From: Tamarix chinensis
Taxonomy: Eukaryota; Streptophyta; Magnoliopsida; Caryophyllales; Tamaricaceae
NCBI GenBank assembly: GCA_030549775.1
Contig: CM060174.1
Location: 49,553,707-49,617,706 of the forward strand
DNA: 64,000 nucleotides
Reading direction: 5' to 3'
Positions 1 to 13,366 of this stretch are shown here, piece by piece (position 1 is the stretch's first letter; each line of letters starts with the position of its first letter). The notes beneath the pieces were generated by a model. It worked only from the letters and a program-made list of their open reading frames with translations, had not been told where the DNA came from and ran no database searches. The translations under genes were made by a program, and so were the position numbers.

Positions 1-2047
1 TTTGATGCATGCTTGGATAACCTTAAACTTGTGCTAAAACATTGTGAGAATACTAATCTTATTTTAAATTAACAAAAACATCATCTAGTGGTGAAAGAAG
101 GAATTTTGTTAGGAAATAATATCTCATGTAAGGGGATAGAGATATATAAAGAAAAAATTAAAATTTTTGAAAAATTATCTCCCCCAAAATGTGTTAAGGA
201 CATTGCAAGTTTTCTTAGTCATGCTAGTTTCTATGGAAATTTTATTAAGGACTTTTTCAAATTTTCAAAACTTATATGTGACCTATTGGCCAAAGATTTG
301 ACCTTTAAATTTTCTAGTGAATGCTTAAAGGCTTTTAACACTCTTAAAGAAAAACATGTGAATGCTCCTATTATTGGTGCTCCATATTGGAATCTTCCTT
401 TTGAAATTATGTGTGATGCTAGTAATATGGTCGTGGGAGTAGTTTTTGGACAGTGTAGGGACAATTGCTAGAAAGAATTTGAATTCTACACAAAATAATT
501 ATGTAACTACTAAAAAATAATTTAAAGTCATTGTCTTTGCTTTTAATATGTTTCACCATTATTTGTTGCTTAATGAAATCATTGTTTATACTGACCATAT
601 TTCTTGGGGATATCTTATTTCTAAGCAAGATGCTAAGCTTAGAATCATTTGATAGATTCTATTGCTACATAAATTTGACTTAGAAAAAATTGATAAGAAG
701 GGAAAAAAATAATGTAGCAGATCATTTATCCCACTTACCATCATCATATTAGGTAAGTAAGGAGGGTGAGCTTATTCATGCCATGTTCCTTGATGAAAAA
801 CTCTATGTAGTTACAAATAATCCTTATTTTTCTAATTTAGGAAATTATCTTGTATATGGAATCCTACCCAACTTCTTGTCTTATCATCAAAGGAATACAT
901 ATTTGTATGACCCGAGATGTTATATTTAGGATGATCCTTATCTTTATAAAATATCTTCGAATCAAATAATAAGAAGATGAATCCTTGAACATGAGTTTCA
1001 CTCTATTTTATCTCATTGTCATAGTAAGGAACATGGTGGTCATTTTAGACTCACAATAATTGAAACTAAATTTCTATAAAGCTATTGTTATTGGACTACA
1101 TTATTAATGATGCTTATGCTTTTGCTAAGGCTTGTGATACATGTCAAAGAGTTAATAATATTTCTCGAAAGAAAAAATACCCTTACAAATATTTTAGTAA
1201 TTAATTTATTTGATGTGTAGGGTATTGATTTTATGACACCATTCTCTAAGTCTATGCATACTGAATATATCCTTGTTGCAACTGATTATGTGTTTAAGTG
1301 GGTGGAGGATATTACAACTCCTACCAATGATGCAAAAGTTGTCACCAAGTTCTTGAAAAATAATATTGTTATGAGATTTGGAACACTAAGGACTATTATA
1401 AATGATAGGATTTCTCATTTTTGTAATAAAGCATTTAGTGCTCTCTTGGAAAAATATGGGCTTGTATATAAGGTTGCAAATTCGTATCATCTCCAAACTA
1501 GTGGACAAGTAGAAATTTCAAACTAAGAAATTAAAAGGATATTGGAAGAAATGGTCAATGCTTCTTAAAAATAGTGGTCTTTAAGGTTATATGACACATT
1601 TTTGGCATATAGGATTGATTTATAAATCCTAATAGGGGTGTCTCCCTTTAAGCTTATTTTGGAAAAATAATTCCATATTCCTATAGAAATTGAGCGTAAA
1701 TGTTTTTATGTCACTCTTTTTCTTAGTATGGATATGTAGGCTATAGGTGAAAGTATTTTCTCACAATTAAATGATCTTAATGAATTTCAATTAGGCATAT
1801 ATAAAAATACTTAAATCTACAAGGAAATCACAAAGAGGATGCATGATCCAAGAATAGCAAGAAGAGAGTTTGAAAAAAGGGAACAAGTACTTGTTTTTAA
1901 TTATATCTTATGATCGTTTTCTTGTAATCTACATTCACATTGTTCAAGATTTTTCACAATGACACAATTTTTTCCCTCTGAAGTAATAAAGATAAGTAGT
2001 CTAGAAATGGAACATTTAAGGTAAATGGACACTAATTGAAAGTTTAT
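1..2047 (+). pseudogene. Decayed Ty3/gypsy pol, 3' half (RT end, RNase H, integrase), Athila/Tat-like
   Basis: Conceptual translation with several frame changes gives the end of reverse transcriptase and the RT/RNase H connection in 1..470 (motifs GIEIYKEKI, FLSHASFYGNFIKDF, IMCDASN). RNase H follows in 471..740 (TDH, then ADHLSHLP-like). The integrase zinc finger is at about 1010..1150 (HCHSKEHGGHF, CDTCQR) and the integrase core at about 1226..1530 (GIDFMTPF, LVATDYVFKWVE, SHFCNKAF, TSGQVEISN). The integrase C-terminal part (VTQFFPSE-like) is near 1955..2040. Order and motifs match the Athila/Tat branch of plant Ty3/gypsy elements. The first RT motifs lie before the window. Many stops and frameshifts make it non-functional. 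It ends where the reverse-oriented LTR at 2048 begins. Clade is inferred from remembered family motifs. Confidence 0.85.
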
Positions 2048-2734
2048 TGTAACATCCCAAAATTCACTACTGAAAAATTTTGTTTAATTAAAAGAAACTT
2101 TGCGGAAGCAATTAATAATCAGTGAACATTGGGAGTATTACCACCACACTTAGTACCAGACCGGTTCACTCATACCGTTCCAGTACCAAGTGCTAAGGCT
2201 AAAAGAGTAAAATATCATTTTACGAGAAACTTAAGCACTTAAAAATCAGAGAAGCGCAGTAAACACTTTACAAGAGAAAGATTCAACAATGGTAGTTACA
2301 AAATAACAAATACATTGAATTTAAAAGAGACAATTAAAACCCTAAAATTTCCGGATATTACCTTACGCTCTTTCCCGAGAGCCCACTTGAATAGCACCTG
2401 AATACAACCTACAAGGTGTACTGCCCATTGAATAGGCAGGGGCCAAACGAAGGGAAACCATCAGTACTACTGTACTGAGTAACCCTTTGAAAACACACTT
2501 AAAATACAGGCACGAGATGTCACACATGATATTACATACGTACACAATGAAAGGTAAATACTTAAGATCCATAGTCATACAACCACATACTTCACGAATC
2601 AATAATTATTAGTAGGCCATAGCAAATGATCGATACGTCTGAGACTTAAGCCCTTAATCCATCATTATCAATCATCTCAATGACGAGTATTTTTTCATAA
2701 TTTATTCACGTCCAAAACAAATTTTATTGAGCTC

Positions 2735-3250
2735 GGGACCCCCACTATTCTGGCCGGTGGATCGGAATACATATATGTATATCATCTAGGGTAAAAACAT
2801 CCTGGACCACCATTACATCTAGTGGATCGATATTCACGACCATCATCCAGGGCAAAATATCCTAGGCCACTATTATTTCCGGTTGATCGGTACTCATCAA
2901 ATAAATTAACTAGTCCAGGCTCATTAATCTTTCCCTTTAACAATTAGTATTTTCCCTTTTTATTCACCACAACAATTCCATTTATTTGCCTCGATAGGGA
3001 GAAGAAGAACTCGGACACAAAGGTACACCGGTCGCATTGGTACATAAAAGCTACTCAGTACCCTTCAACTAGTAACCCAGGGACGCAAATGTACCCTTGT
3101 CGTACTGGTGCATAAAGCTAACTCAGTACCCTACCAACAAGGACACCTAATCCATAAGTATGCATACCCCCTAACTAGGTCCGTAGATCTAGATAGAGTA
3201 GATATAGGGCCTCGATGGGGCACAAAGGCACACCAGCAAATACCAAATAA
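2735..3250 (-). repeat. Box array of LTR copy A
   Basis: Several reversed copies of the family box are readable: CCACTATTCTGGCCGGTGG near 2750, CCAGGGCAAAATATCCTAGG near 2847 and a further CACTATTATTTCCGG near 2868. Beside them is the conserved prelude, complement of ACTAATnnTTAAAGGGAAAG, near 2920..2950. The same modules occur in every long LTR copy in the window. Confidence 0.7.
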
Positions 3251-3594
3251 TCGTGGGCTAAACCACGTCTTTAGGGTAGCGACCCCTAAAGAGCCACCAT
3301 TTCCGATCTCAAGGTCTTTCACTTTACGTATTAGTGTCTTAATTAAAGGTGATCACAAAAGCACAACAATCTAATAATTATCCATTTTTAATTGTTCGGA
3401 TATCATTAGACATTTCTTATTCAAATGATTGTCCAAGGTAACATGAAAGAATCATTATGGTCATCCTAAACTCATCTAATTCCGAATTAGGGCTCGTTCT
3501 CGTGATACTTACTAATCATCAACTATTCTTACCTCATTAATCAGCGTTATTAGATTCATATTACAAATTCCACAATCAATATGATATGTTAGAT

Positions 3595-4740
3595 AGAAAC
3601 TACTCATTTACCCCTTACTTATAAAATTATTAAGTCATCCCTTCCTTACTTGACAAATTACCATATTACCCTCCTTGTTACAAATTACCAAGTTATTAAT
3701 CATATTCATTAGGTCACTAATCCCCCTTAATAATTATTACACTTAATATACTTTCAATTCAGTTGGGTAGATTACCACTTTGCCCCTTTTTCCTTTATTA
3801 TAATTAATAAATTATCCTTGAGTTGGTCAAATTACCAAATTACCTTCCTCCTTATCCTAATTACCAAATTAACCCTTTATTTAGTTAATTACCAAATTAC
3901 CGTCCTTTATTATCAATTACCAAACTACCCTTCCTCATTGTCAAAATTACCAAATTACCCTTTGGTTGGTTAAATTACCAAATTACCCTTTTCTATGATC
4001 ATAATTACAATTTTACCCTTCTCCGTTATTAAATTTATCAAATTATCCTTTAGTTATTTAAGTTACCAAATTGCCCATCTTAATTGTCATAATTACCAAA
4101 CTATCCTACTGCATTATCAAAATTATGAAAATACCCTCTGGTCGGTTAAATTACCCATTTACCCCTCACATTTATCATATTTACCATTTTACCCTTCTCC
4201 CCTATTAAATTATCAAATTACTCTTTAGTTATTTAAATTATTATTTTACCCTTCTCAATTATTATAATTACCAATTTAATCCTTTCCAATTTCCACTTTT
4301 ACCCCTTTGATTTACAAAATTACCGTTTTACCCTTCTACCTTCAAATTTACCATTTTACCCCCTTAACTCCTAAAATTTACCATATCGCCCTTTTACTTA
4401 TAACATTCCATTTATCCTTAATTATGAAATTACTATCTTACCTATTTTAATTTCCAAATTACCATTCTGCCCGTTAGTCACAAAATTACTATTTTACCCT
4501 TTAATTATAAATTACAATTTTACCCCTTTATTACAAAATTACCAAATTGCCCTTTTATTACAAATTACCAAATTGCCCCTTTTATATTACAAAATTACCA
4601 AAATTACCCTTTATTACAAAATTACCATTTTACCCTCCTTACTTCCAAAATGACCAATTTATCCCTTACTTCCAAAATTACCATTTTATCCTTTTATTAA
4701 CAATTTTACTATTTTCCCATGCCCCCAAAATTATCATAAT
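3595..4740. repeat. Degenerate minisatellite, AAATTACCAAATTACCCTT-like
   Basis: About 1.1 kb of imperfect tandem units of roughly 18 to 20 bases, built on AATTACCAAATTACCCTT and AATTACCATTTTACCC. It occupies the place in copy A that the GTATGGTGGTATTAGGG minisatellite occupies in the young LTRs at 45828 and 52853, read on the other strand. No gene is seen. Confidence 0.8.
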
Positions 4741-6430
4741 AAGAATTACCTTTTTTCCCTTAGTATACCACTTATATTAAATTATTATTATTACTACACA
4801 AAATATAAATATTAATGCCTCATCCACAACCTTTAAAGTTAATACAATACTCATTAACAACCATATATAGATTAGGCCACATTCTTGTACCATGTACATT
4901 AATAAAATCCCCTAAGGCCCAAAAAATATTAAACATTTATTAAATATTACAATAGCATAAAACAATATGGATAATACTTAACATTTTACTTAACAAACAA
5001 ATTATTACCTTAAATATTATTTCCATACATATCATATAACCTATCATGCTTCCTTTTATCAACCAATACACTAACCACATAAAATATACTAAACAACATA
5101 TATCAAGCATAATATACATTAAAAATGCCTAATGTGCTAACATGCTTTAATCCATACATTTAAGTGGGATTTAACGATTACCTCGGTTTTCACAAAAACG
5201 AACCTTATCGATATTCTGGTTAAAGGTCCAAGCTTTGATTATAAAAAGCAATACCTAAAAATAATATAAAGATTTATTACATTAGAAATAATAAAATCAA
5301 GGCACAAAAATTTATAATGCTCAATTAATCAAATAATTAAATTAAAAATATAATTATACCTTAAAATTAGTAAACCAATAGATTAAGAAACCTAGAAACT
5401 CATGCTGCTAATGCAACATGAGCTTCATGAAAATAAATGGGGAGGAGGGGCTCAAAGAAGGTAATAGGAAGAAAGATGGACCATTTTGGGTTAGGGTTTT
5501 TAGGCTAGGAAAAGAGGCATGTGGGGGTGGATTTAAGGTAAGGGAAGGATGCAGAGGTGGAGAGGGGGTGTAAGTGGTGGTTGGGGATGCGTTAGAGGGG
5601 GCTAAAGGTGGCGGTGGTGGCGGTAGAGAGGCCGTGAAGAGGGGCTTTTGGGAAGGGGTCGAGACGGAGGCTGGCGAGGAAGGAAAATGGGGAGGAAAAA
5701 TGGAGGCTTTCGGTTGACAGTTTCGACCAAAGGAGGATTGGAGATGGTAGAGGGGGTTGTAGGGAGTAATAAGGTGGCTCAGGTGGAGGCGGAAGCGGCG
5801 GGAAGGTGGCGGAATGAGGCGTTGCAGGGCGGTTGCCGATAAGGGGGGTAAAGAAGAGGAAAAGAGGAGAGGAGGAAGAATGGGGCTGCGGGGCGGCTTG
5901 ATGGGGGTTGTAATGGCTCGAGGGTGAGGTAGAGGGTGGCAGGGGGTGGTGTAGGTGGTGGTTGAGGCGGAGGCAGCGGAAAAGCTTGGCGGCAAAGTTA
6001 AAACAGAGAGGGGCTTGGGAAAAAAAGTAGAACGACAGGGAAGTAGGGAGAAATAGAAGAGGAAGAGAAGGGAATGGATAGAGCTCGAGGGATGGCTATA
6101 GGTGGTAGAGGGATGGCATGGCAGGGAGGGGAAGGGGACGGCAATGGCAGGGAGTGGGGAAGGAAGAATGGGGTTGGTATGGAGCAAGGAATGGCGGGAG
6201 AGAGAGAGAGATAATTAGGGAGGTCAATGGGGGAGAGGGAGTTGCAGGGAGTGGGGAAGAAGAAAGAAAGAAGGAGAAGGAAGAAGAAGGATCAGGGAGG
6301 GGGGCTGGGGTGCTAGGCGCGACGGGCAGACCGGCCAAAGAAACAAGCCGGCCCGGTCGGGAGAGAAAGAAAAGAAAGGAGGAGGGGTGACCGGCTCGCG
6401 TGAAGGAGAGGAGAAAAGGAGTTGGCCTTT

Positions 6431-7480
6431 TATACTTACCTGTGTTGGTATTATGTCAGTAACTATACTTGTGACATTATGAATTTTATTATACTGTACC
6501 TGTAAGTACACCTATAACGTTATGTATTTTATTATACTATACCTATAAGTATGAATGTAATGTTATGGATTTCATCATACTATACCTCTAAATGTACCTA
6601 TGAGGTTACGGATTTTATTATACTGTATTTTAAGTACACATGTGATGTTATGTATTTTATTATATTGTACCTGTGAGTATACATGTGATGTTGTGGATTT
6701 TTTTATAGCTTACCTGTGAACATACCTATGATGTTATAAATTTGGTTGGGATTTATGTTGAGATATGAGTGATGTTGTGAATTTTATAATTGTTATGCTG
6801 GAGTTTGGGTTCTAATTATTACTTCTGAGAATATCTCTAGTATGTTAGTTTTGTAAGCTTTTAGTTGTTTTAGACAAATGAAAATGAGTAGTATGTGACC
6901 TTGATGGAATTTGACTATCTAAATGATTACTATATATCAATCCTCACATGAATACTTAAATGTCTTGTTCATGTTAGTTGTATACCTTGTATGTCTTCCA
7001 TGCTAGTTTCATATTTTTTTTGTTATAAAGGGTTATTCAATACCATAGTAGTGACGAGTTCCATTTTATGGTCCCCTGCCTATTCAACAAGCAGTCTTTA
7101 CCTTGTATGATCACTTTGAGGGTAAGGTCTAACAACTTCAAATAGAGGGTTGAGTGTTAGGACTTTCCAGTGTTCACCCCGACTTCTTTTGATCTGGATA
7201 TTTCATGGACTCTTAAGTCCCTTGCTATTTTCATTTATTATATTGCAACTCTTTACCTGATCTTTTTATAATTACTAGGACAATGTAAATCGTAATGAAA
7301 TTTCTATCCTACCTTCGCTATAATGTTATTTAAGTAAAGTAATGTTTTAGCCTTAGCACTTAGTATAAGAACAGTAGAGGATGCTAGACTTATACTAAAA
7401 GTATCGGTAACACCCATTGATTTTTTAACTAATGCTTTCACAAAAAGAAAACTTTTAGTAGTAAAAATGGGGGTGTTATG
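6431..7480 (+). mobile_element. Giant-LTR family copy B, forward tail only
   Basis: The last 130 bases match the family tail: CCTTAGCACTTAGTATAAG, a variable part, then TTTAGTAGTAAAAATGG and GGGGTGTTA. The expected final CA is mutated to TG. Upstream is a 43-bp tandem repeat and AT-rich DNA. The head and CT-rich leader are absent, so this is a 5'-truncated LTR lying head-to-head with the truncated copy A. Confidence 0.6.
6435..6745. repeat. Tandem repeat, about 43 bp, about 7 units
   Basis: Units read GTACCTGTAAGTACACCTAT followed by AACGTTATGTATTTTATTAT and ACT, with substitutions and small indels between units. The array starts at the junction with reverse copy A and sits where the long LTRs carry a minisatellite. 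Confidence 0.75.
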
Positions 7481-9642
7481 TCCCTACCTATCTCTAGCAC
7501 TACTAACTTATCCTCACCCCAACCATTCAATCACTTCCACCAAACACACTACCCTCTTTTGCCTTTCCCACCATTCCCCCTTGTGCACTAACTCCTCCAC
7601 CATTTTCCACCCCTTTGCAATGGTGCAAACTGTCTTTGCTACCTCCCTTGATTTGTCAACCCCAACCATTCCTCCCACCTTTACAAAGAATTTCACCAAC
7701 CACACCTTCGTGCATTGTTTTAGTTTTTTCTGTCCTATATTTTCATTTTTTCTTTCCTTTAACCTTCCTTATTGATATCATTAAATACTAATAGTTCTTT
7801 TTTAATTATTTATTAAGTGATTTACCATAATTTTTAAAGGAGGTGGGATAGGATACCTGTATAGAGACCGGAGCCTTACTCTATAAGGATACTAGTTGTG
7901 TTTTGAGGTTTTCATTCTAAGTGTTATGTTTGATTGTGTGTGTCATCATATTAATTATTATGTGGATAAATTCTTGTTTTTAATGCTATGATAATATGAT
8001 GTTGTATGATGATAAATGTGTGGGTTGAGAAACATGTGATATCATTACAATAAAATTTTGTGTGGGAAAACTCTAAGTGGCTCAATTTGATATAAAAATT
8101 TAATATAGGCTTAATATAGTATAATAATTGAGAAAAGAGTAAATAATATATATGGTGATAAGTGGAGGATTTGAAAATAATGATATTGAAATATATAAGG
8201 TTTTCTAAAATGAGGTTTTTTTGTTACCTTTAAGAAAGTTTTTGTCAATATGGGTTTAATATAGAATTTTTGAAATTTTAATGTGTTATATGATTAAAAT
8301 ATGATAAGGGAATCATACAAAAAAATTAGAGCAATCATGAATGGCCTAATTTCAAAAAAATAAGAAAATGGCTTACTTTGAGAATAGTAACCCTAAAATA
8401 GTGAGGTTATTATCATATGTTGAAATGTTAGTGTTAGGCCATGAATTTTCACTATGTTATTAATATTGGTTTTTTAGAAATTTTTATTGAATTTGGTAGT
8501 CATATTAGCCTTATAAGAAAAGTTATGATATACTTGTCAAATTAGGGTTTTATAATCATTGTTAATAGTAAGTTTTGAGATAGGGTTATTCTTACATGTG
8601 GAATACATTAAAGTTACGAATTGAATTTAAATCTTGTAAATAATAATAATATTTGAGGTAGAGATACTAAATTTGGTGGATAAAAGAGAAATAGAGAAGA
8701 ACTTATGCCTAAAATGAGAAATAACAGCTTTTAGGGAAACATAGGCCTTGTTATCTTTGTGATTAAGGATTACATGCTTTAATTATGTTTTTCCCATTAA
8801 AAAAATTATTAATAAAATATTAATCATTTAAAGTCAAATATTAAGTTAATCGGGCTGAGGTATTTTATAGGTCAATCTACTGAACGCTAATAGTGGCTCA
8901 AGTGCATTTTGTCCTAAGAGATGCATCAATCTGTTCCACTAAATTAAGAATATTGGGGCCCTAAACTCAACATGAATGATATTATTATTTGAAATAATTA
9001 ATTAATATATAATATATTAATTATTTAAAGTGGAAGAGTATATAAGTCTAGATAAAGGTGTTTGGCCCGTTCCACCAGATGATAATAGTAGTTTAGGTGT
9101 GTTATCCCTAAAAGGTACTTTAGACCATTCCACTTGTGTTAGAATAGTGGATCGGGTTTGTTTTTCCCTAAGAGGTGATGGTCCATTCCACCGAACAATA
9201 ATAGTAGCTTAGGTATTTTGTCCCTAAGAAATACTTTTGATGGTTCCACCTATTTAAGAATACTGGAGTCCCTAAATTCAATGCAAATAAAAGAATAGAA
9301 ATGGTTATATCTAATAATAAGGCCTGGATCATTAATTACCTTGTATTAATTTATTTATCTTTTATGTATGCTCAATTTTCACTATGACCGCATGTAATTA
9401 TCTATATCCCTTACTCCACTGTATTATAACCTTTCTTAGTACATTGCACACGGATCATCATTTTCATGGTGTTGCTCATTCTTATAAGTAGAAAACTCTG
9501 ATGTTTATGTCCAAGTCAATGATGACTCACTAGATGTTTTTGTAGCCTATGATACTTTGTATAGGGTATAATGATTTGTTTTACCATAGATTTTGGGCAT
9601 AGAGTTATGTTATCTAAATGGTAGTTGACTCGAATACCATTT
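7481..9642 (+). mobile_element. Giant-LTR family copy C, first part (interrupted by copy D)
   Basis: Forward LTR sequence lacking the head: CT-rich leader at 7481..7780, AT-rich middle, box array at 8865..9260, then sequence like the late LTR region to 9642. At 9642 it stops in ...GGGCATAGAG...CGAATACC. The matching place in copy D (13060..13120) continues into ACTCTTGATCCATGG, and that continuation is found at 13370 (AGACTCTTAGATCCATGG). Copies C and 13367..13634 are therefore one LTR split by copy D. No coding sequence is supported. Confidence 0.65.
8865..9260 (+). repeat. Box array of LTR copy C
   Basis: Repeated modules such as CCGTTCCACCAGATGATAAT, AGTAGTTTAGG and GTCCATTCCACCGAACAATA with TTTTGTCCCTAAG linkers are diverged forms of the family box. 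The prelude ATTAATCATTTAAAGTC lies just upstream near 8820. Confidence 0.65.
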
Positions 9643-11803
9643 TGGTAATGCCTCAAAATTTTATTTAGCATAATCCTACTTTATTAGTGCCCTAATTTGA
9701 TTCTAATCTAGAGAAATGTTGTTTTCACCCTAACCCAATTTCTTAATTCCAAAACCTTGACTTGGATATATCATAATTCGTAAGCCAAAAGTAAAATATG
9801 CTAAAATTTCCACAAGTCCTAATTACTTTCAACTAATTTAAAACCACCTAAACTGTTTCCGCAACCCTTTCTCTTTTTCCTTTTTCTTTCTCCTTTTCTT
9901 TTCTTTTTTCTCCTTTCTCCAATTAAACTAAGCCTTAATATTTGAAATTCATGCAACTTGCTTCTCCTTTTCCCACTTGGACCATCACCCATCACTTTTC
10001 TACAATGATCCATCATCTCCCCTACTTTCTTTTTCTTCCTCTTCTTCTTTCATATTTGTTTACCTACACACATGCACACCCCACTCCCTATCATTCTCGT
10101 CCTTCCTTTTATCCTTAATCCACATACACATTCACCATCACCATCACCTACCATCATTCCCAACACTCAACCATCTTTTCCCTTGCACCACCCTACCATC
10201 CCGCATGCTCGCCACATGCCTACCTCTTCTATCCCTATTCCCTTCCCTGATTTACTCCACACATGCACACATGCCCATATATATATACAACAAAATTTAT
10301 TTTCTCCCACTTTGTTTTGCCTTCACTCTGCCATTTTATGTCTAAAAGCACCACACAAGTTTCTTTTTCCTTTTGCTTTCTTCTTCCTTCTTCTTTTCTT
10401 CTTCCTATGTGGTCATGCCCTGTTTTGCACAACTGAGCCACCTTTTCCACCACCATCAACACCATGCACCACCCCACACTGCCCAACATCGGTGGGTCGA
10501 CCATCCAAGGTCACCCCAACCTACCCCAGCACTTTCGCCGCCCATTGTTGTCAACCACTCCTTCTCTTCCCTTATTCTTCTCCTTGATAGTCACATCTTT
10601 AAGGAATGTATGGCTTATGCATGACCTCAACCATGATTGTGCAACATAAAAAATTTCTATCACACACCCATGCAACCCATCATTACCTTTTCGTGCACCC
10701 TTGTATGCCTACGCATAGTCTAATTGCATGCCCATGTGCATCTATTTACCCACTAAATGAGACCAGTCGTGCCACTTGACATCGTCTGACCATGCACAAT
10801 TTTTACTCTCGGCCTAGGTGTGCACCGCTTGCAACATAGCCAGACAACCCCCTATTTTCACCTCCTACCTTGTCTAAATACCACTAATTTTTTTCCCATA
10901 GCTCCACCGCACATTCTACTACACATCCACACATCCTAAGCTTCCATTTAACTATAATTAGTTATATTTTTACTGTCTTTACCTTAATTTCTTCTTTAGT
11001 TAAACTTTGTGATTGTAACTGGGGTTTTTGTTGTTTTTCATAGGTGGTATTCCATTAGATTCAGAGGAGGAAGTCTAGGATTTATGTGCTTATAGCCTAG
11101 TCTCCTAATTTGTAAAGATATCATTTGATGTTTAGGGGTTTTGTGTTAATTGCTTGTATGGTAATGTGTGTGTTTTCATAATATCGATGCTTTATGATTT
11201 AATATATGTTGTTCTTGTATGTTGTGATATATGAAAATTATGTTGGAAGGAAGTGGTAATAGGTAAGAATTATGGATGTGATATTGTTATGTTAATGACA
11301 TAATTGTGAGAAATATATCTTATGGTATAAAATATTGGCTAAATGAGCTTTGATAAGTGGACATCAATATTTTAAGAGGTACGATGATAATTGGTGGACT
11401 TGGAAAATAATGTGTGTGGAAGTTACATGATTTTATATAATAAAGGCCATTATTTATGCTTAAATGTAATTTAGTCATTATAGGGTAATAAGGTCATTTT
11501 GGTATATTATGTGTTAGGTGGTTTAAAATATGAAAGTGATATCATGAAGAATGCTTAGAAGTATTATTGATGTTTTGGGGTCTTTAAAAGAATTAATGGT
11601 TAATTTGGGCATAATAATCTTATAATGATAATATTTATTCTATGTGTAAATCTAGTGGTTATTTGAATTTTGAATACGTTGTTAATTTTTTACCTAATGA
11701 TGTTATCTATTGGAATTGGTAATCATATAAATATCATGTGAGGTGTTATGGCAAATATGTGGAATTAGGGTTTTGGAGATTTCTATAAGTAATACATTGG
11801 GAT

Positions 11804-12223
11804 AAGATTATTAATGTATATGTATGACAACTAGACTGTGGATTATGGGTTCGATAATAATGATGATATTCAAGAGTAACTTATTGTAAAAGATGGATGA
11901 ATAATCAATATGGGAGAATGATTGCTAAAGGGAGTGTAATAAGGGTTTGAAAAGACTTAAGGACTTGGACTTATGCCATATGTACATCTATTTTAATGTG
12001 TTTGTTGCCTAAGATTATTAATGTATATGTATATGTATGAGAACTAGATTGTGGATTATGGGTTCGATAATAATGATGATATTCAAGAGTAACTTATTGT
12101 AAAAGATGGATGAATAATCAATATGGGAGAATGATTGCTAAAGGGAGTGTAATAAGGGTTTGAAAAGACTTAAGGACTTGGACTTATGCCATATGTATAT
12201 CTATTTTAATGTGTTCGTTGCCT
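11804..12223. repeat. Tandem duplication of 207 bp inside LTR copy D
   Basis: 11804..12010 is repeated nearly exactly at 12011..12223. Both start AAGATTATTAATGTATATGT and end before CTAAG. The second copy is 213 bp because of an extra GTATAT unit and differs at only a few bases, so it is much younger than the LTR that carries it. Confidence 0.9.
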
Positions 12224-12239
12224 AAGAATTAACCTTGAA

Positions 12240-12740
12240 TAAGACACTAATCACTTAAAATGAAAGAGTAGGTGAGTAGGGCCAAGGTGATTTGTGTGTG
12301 TGTATGTATTCCCATTCGAATAGGAAAAATAGTGGCTCGGAAGAGTTTTTCCCTAAGAATGTGATATTTTTAATCCCCGTTCCACTAAAAAGAATAGTGG
12401 CTTAGAAGCTTTTTACTCCAAGATAGTGTTTTAGTCCATTCCACCAAATAAAGAATAATGGGGCCCCTGCTCATTGTCCAAAAAATATAATAGTATAACC
12501 TATAGAAAAGATACTAATAATTTAAAGTGGCAGAATATGTGAGTCAAATCTAAGGTGTTGTTTATATACATATGTCTCATTCCACGTAGGAGAATAGTAG
12601 CTTGAGAGTGTTCTGCCCCAAGAAGGTAATGTTTTCAGATCCATTCCACTGGATGATAATAGTGGCTTAGGTATGTTGTGCCTGAGAAGATGCTTCATAC
12701 CGTTCCACCAGTTTAAGAATAGTGGGGTTCCTCCACTCAG
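12240..12740 (+). repeat. Box array of LTR copy D
   Basis: Preludes ACTAATCACTTAAAATG (12250) and ACTAATAATTTAAAGTGG (12513) are followed by modules such as CCATTCCACCAAATAAAGAA, CCATTCCACTGGATGATAAT and CCGTTCCACCAGTTTAAGAA, with TTTTGCCC-like linkers. These are diverged forms of the box seen cleanly in the young LTRs. Confidence 0.7.
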
Positions 12741-13366
12741 TGTATATAAAAGAATGAAAATGGATTATGCTTAATAAAGAGATATAGATCATTTTTTATC
12801 TTATCAGATGTTTTATTTAGTCATTTATACACCTATTATATAATGTGAAAGCATGTGCTAATTTTATCGTTGCTTCAATAGTATTGTTCCCTTACTCGGT
12901 ATGTTACGCACTACCCACTAATTTTATGGGTACTACTCATTCCCACTAGTAGGAGACCCCGATTCTTATTTGTAGGTCTTAGAAGATCCTCTAGGTAATT
13001 ATGCTGCCTATGATGCCTTATGTGGGAATGAGTGACTTCATCAATATTAGGAGTTGGGCAAAGAGTAATTATTATCCGATAGATTTATTTAATCGGATAC
13101 CTTTTTTTACTCTTGATCCATGGTATTCCTTCTTTTGTATTTTGTATTATATCATAGAGATAAACTCTAAAAATTTTATTATATTATAAATGTTTCTTTT
13201 GTTTCTAATTTCCTTATGTTACTATATATGTTTTAGTCTTGTGATTGATGTACGAATGGTTGAATAAACTAGAGTTATGTTAATTATGGCATTAACTCCA
13301 AAGATTTTTCTCATTAATTCCACAACAAAAATAAAAAAATTTAGTAGTAAAAATTGGGGTATTACA

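Larger units (their letters stand above)
2048..6430 (-). mobile_element. Giant-LTR family copy A, reverse-oriented, truncated at its head
   Basis: It begins TGTAACATCCC followed by the complement of the family tail (CACTACTGAAAAATTTT, then the complement of CCTTAGCACTTGGTACT). This matches the end of the LTRs at 48381 and 55406 on the opposite strand. In order on the minus strand it has the tail, box array (2735..3250), AT-rich minisatellite (3595..4740) and GA-rich plus-strand DNA (5400..6420). The last is the complement of the CT-rich leader. The expected LTR head (complement of TGTAATATCCC) is missing at about 6430, where a forward tail starts. The 259-residue proline/serine reading frame at 5408..6187 (-) is an effect of the CT-rich leader, not a gene. 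Confidence 0.75.
9643..13366 (+). mobile_element. Giant-LTR family copy D, probable solo LTR nested in copy C
   Basis: It starts TGGTAATGCCTCAAAATTTT, a decayed form of the family head TGTAATATCCCAAAATCC, and ends AAATTTAGTAGTAAAAATTG then GGGTATTACA. Inside, in family order, are the CT-rich leader (9840..10600), a CATAG acceptor-like site at 11043, AT-rich DNA with a 207-bp duplication, the box array (12240..12740) and the tail. Flanking bases are CATTT and TTTTT, a poor match for a target duplication and consistent with age. The proline/serine-rich reading frames at 9977..10587 come from the CT-rich leader and show no protein family. Confidence 0.7.

Noticed and set aside
5408..6187. 259-residue proline/serine-rich frame on the minus strand
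   Set aside because: It lies in the CT-rich leader of reverse LTR copy A and has no domain or codon structure of a gene.
7467..7775. 102-residue frame with MGVLCPYLSL start
   Set aside because: It crosses the border between LTR tail B and the CT-rich leader of copy C, so the frame is accidental.
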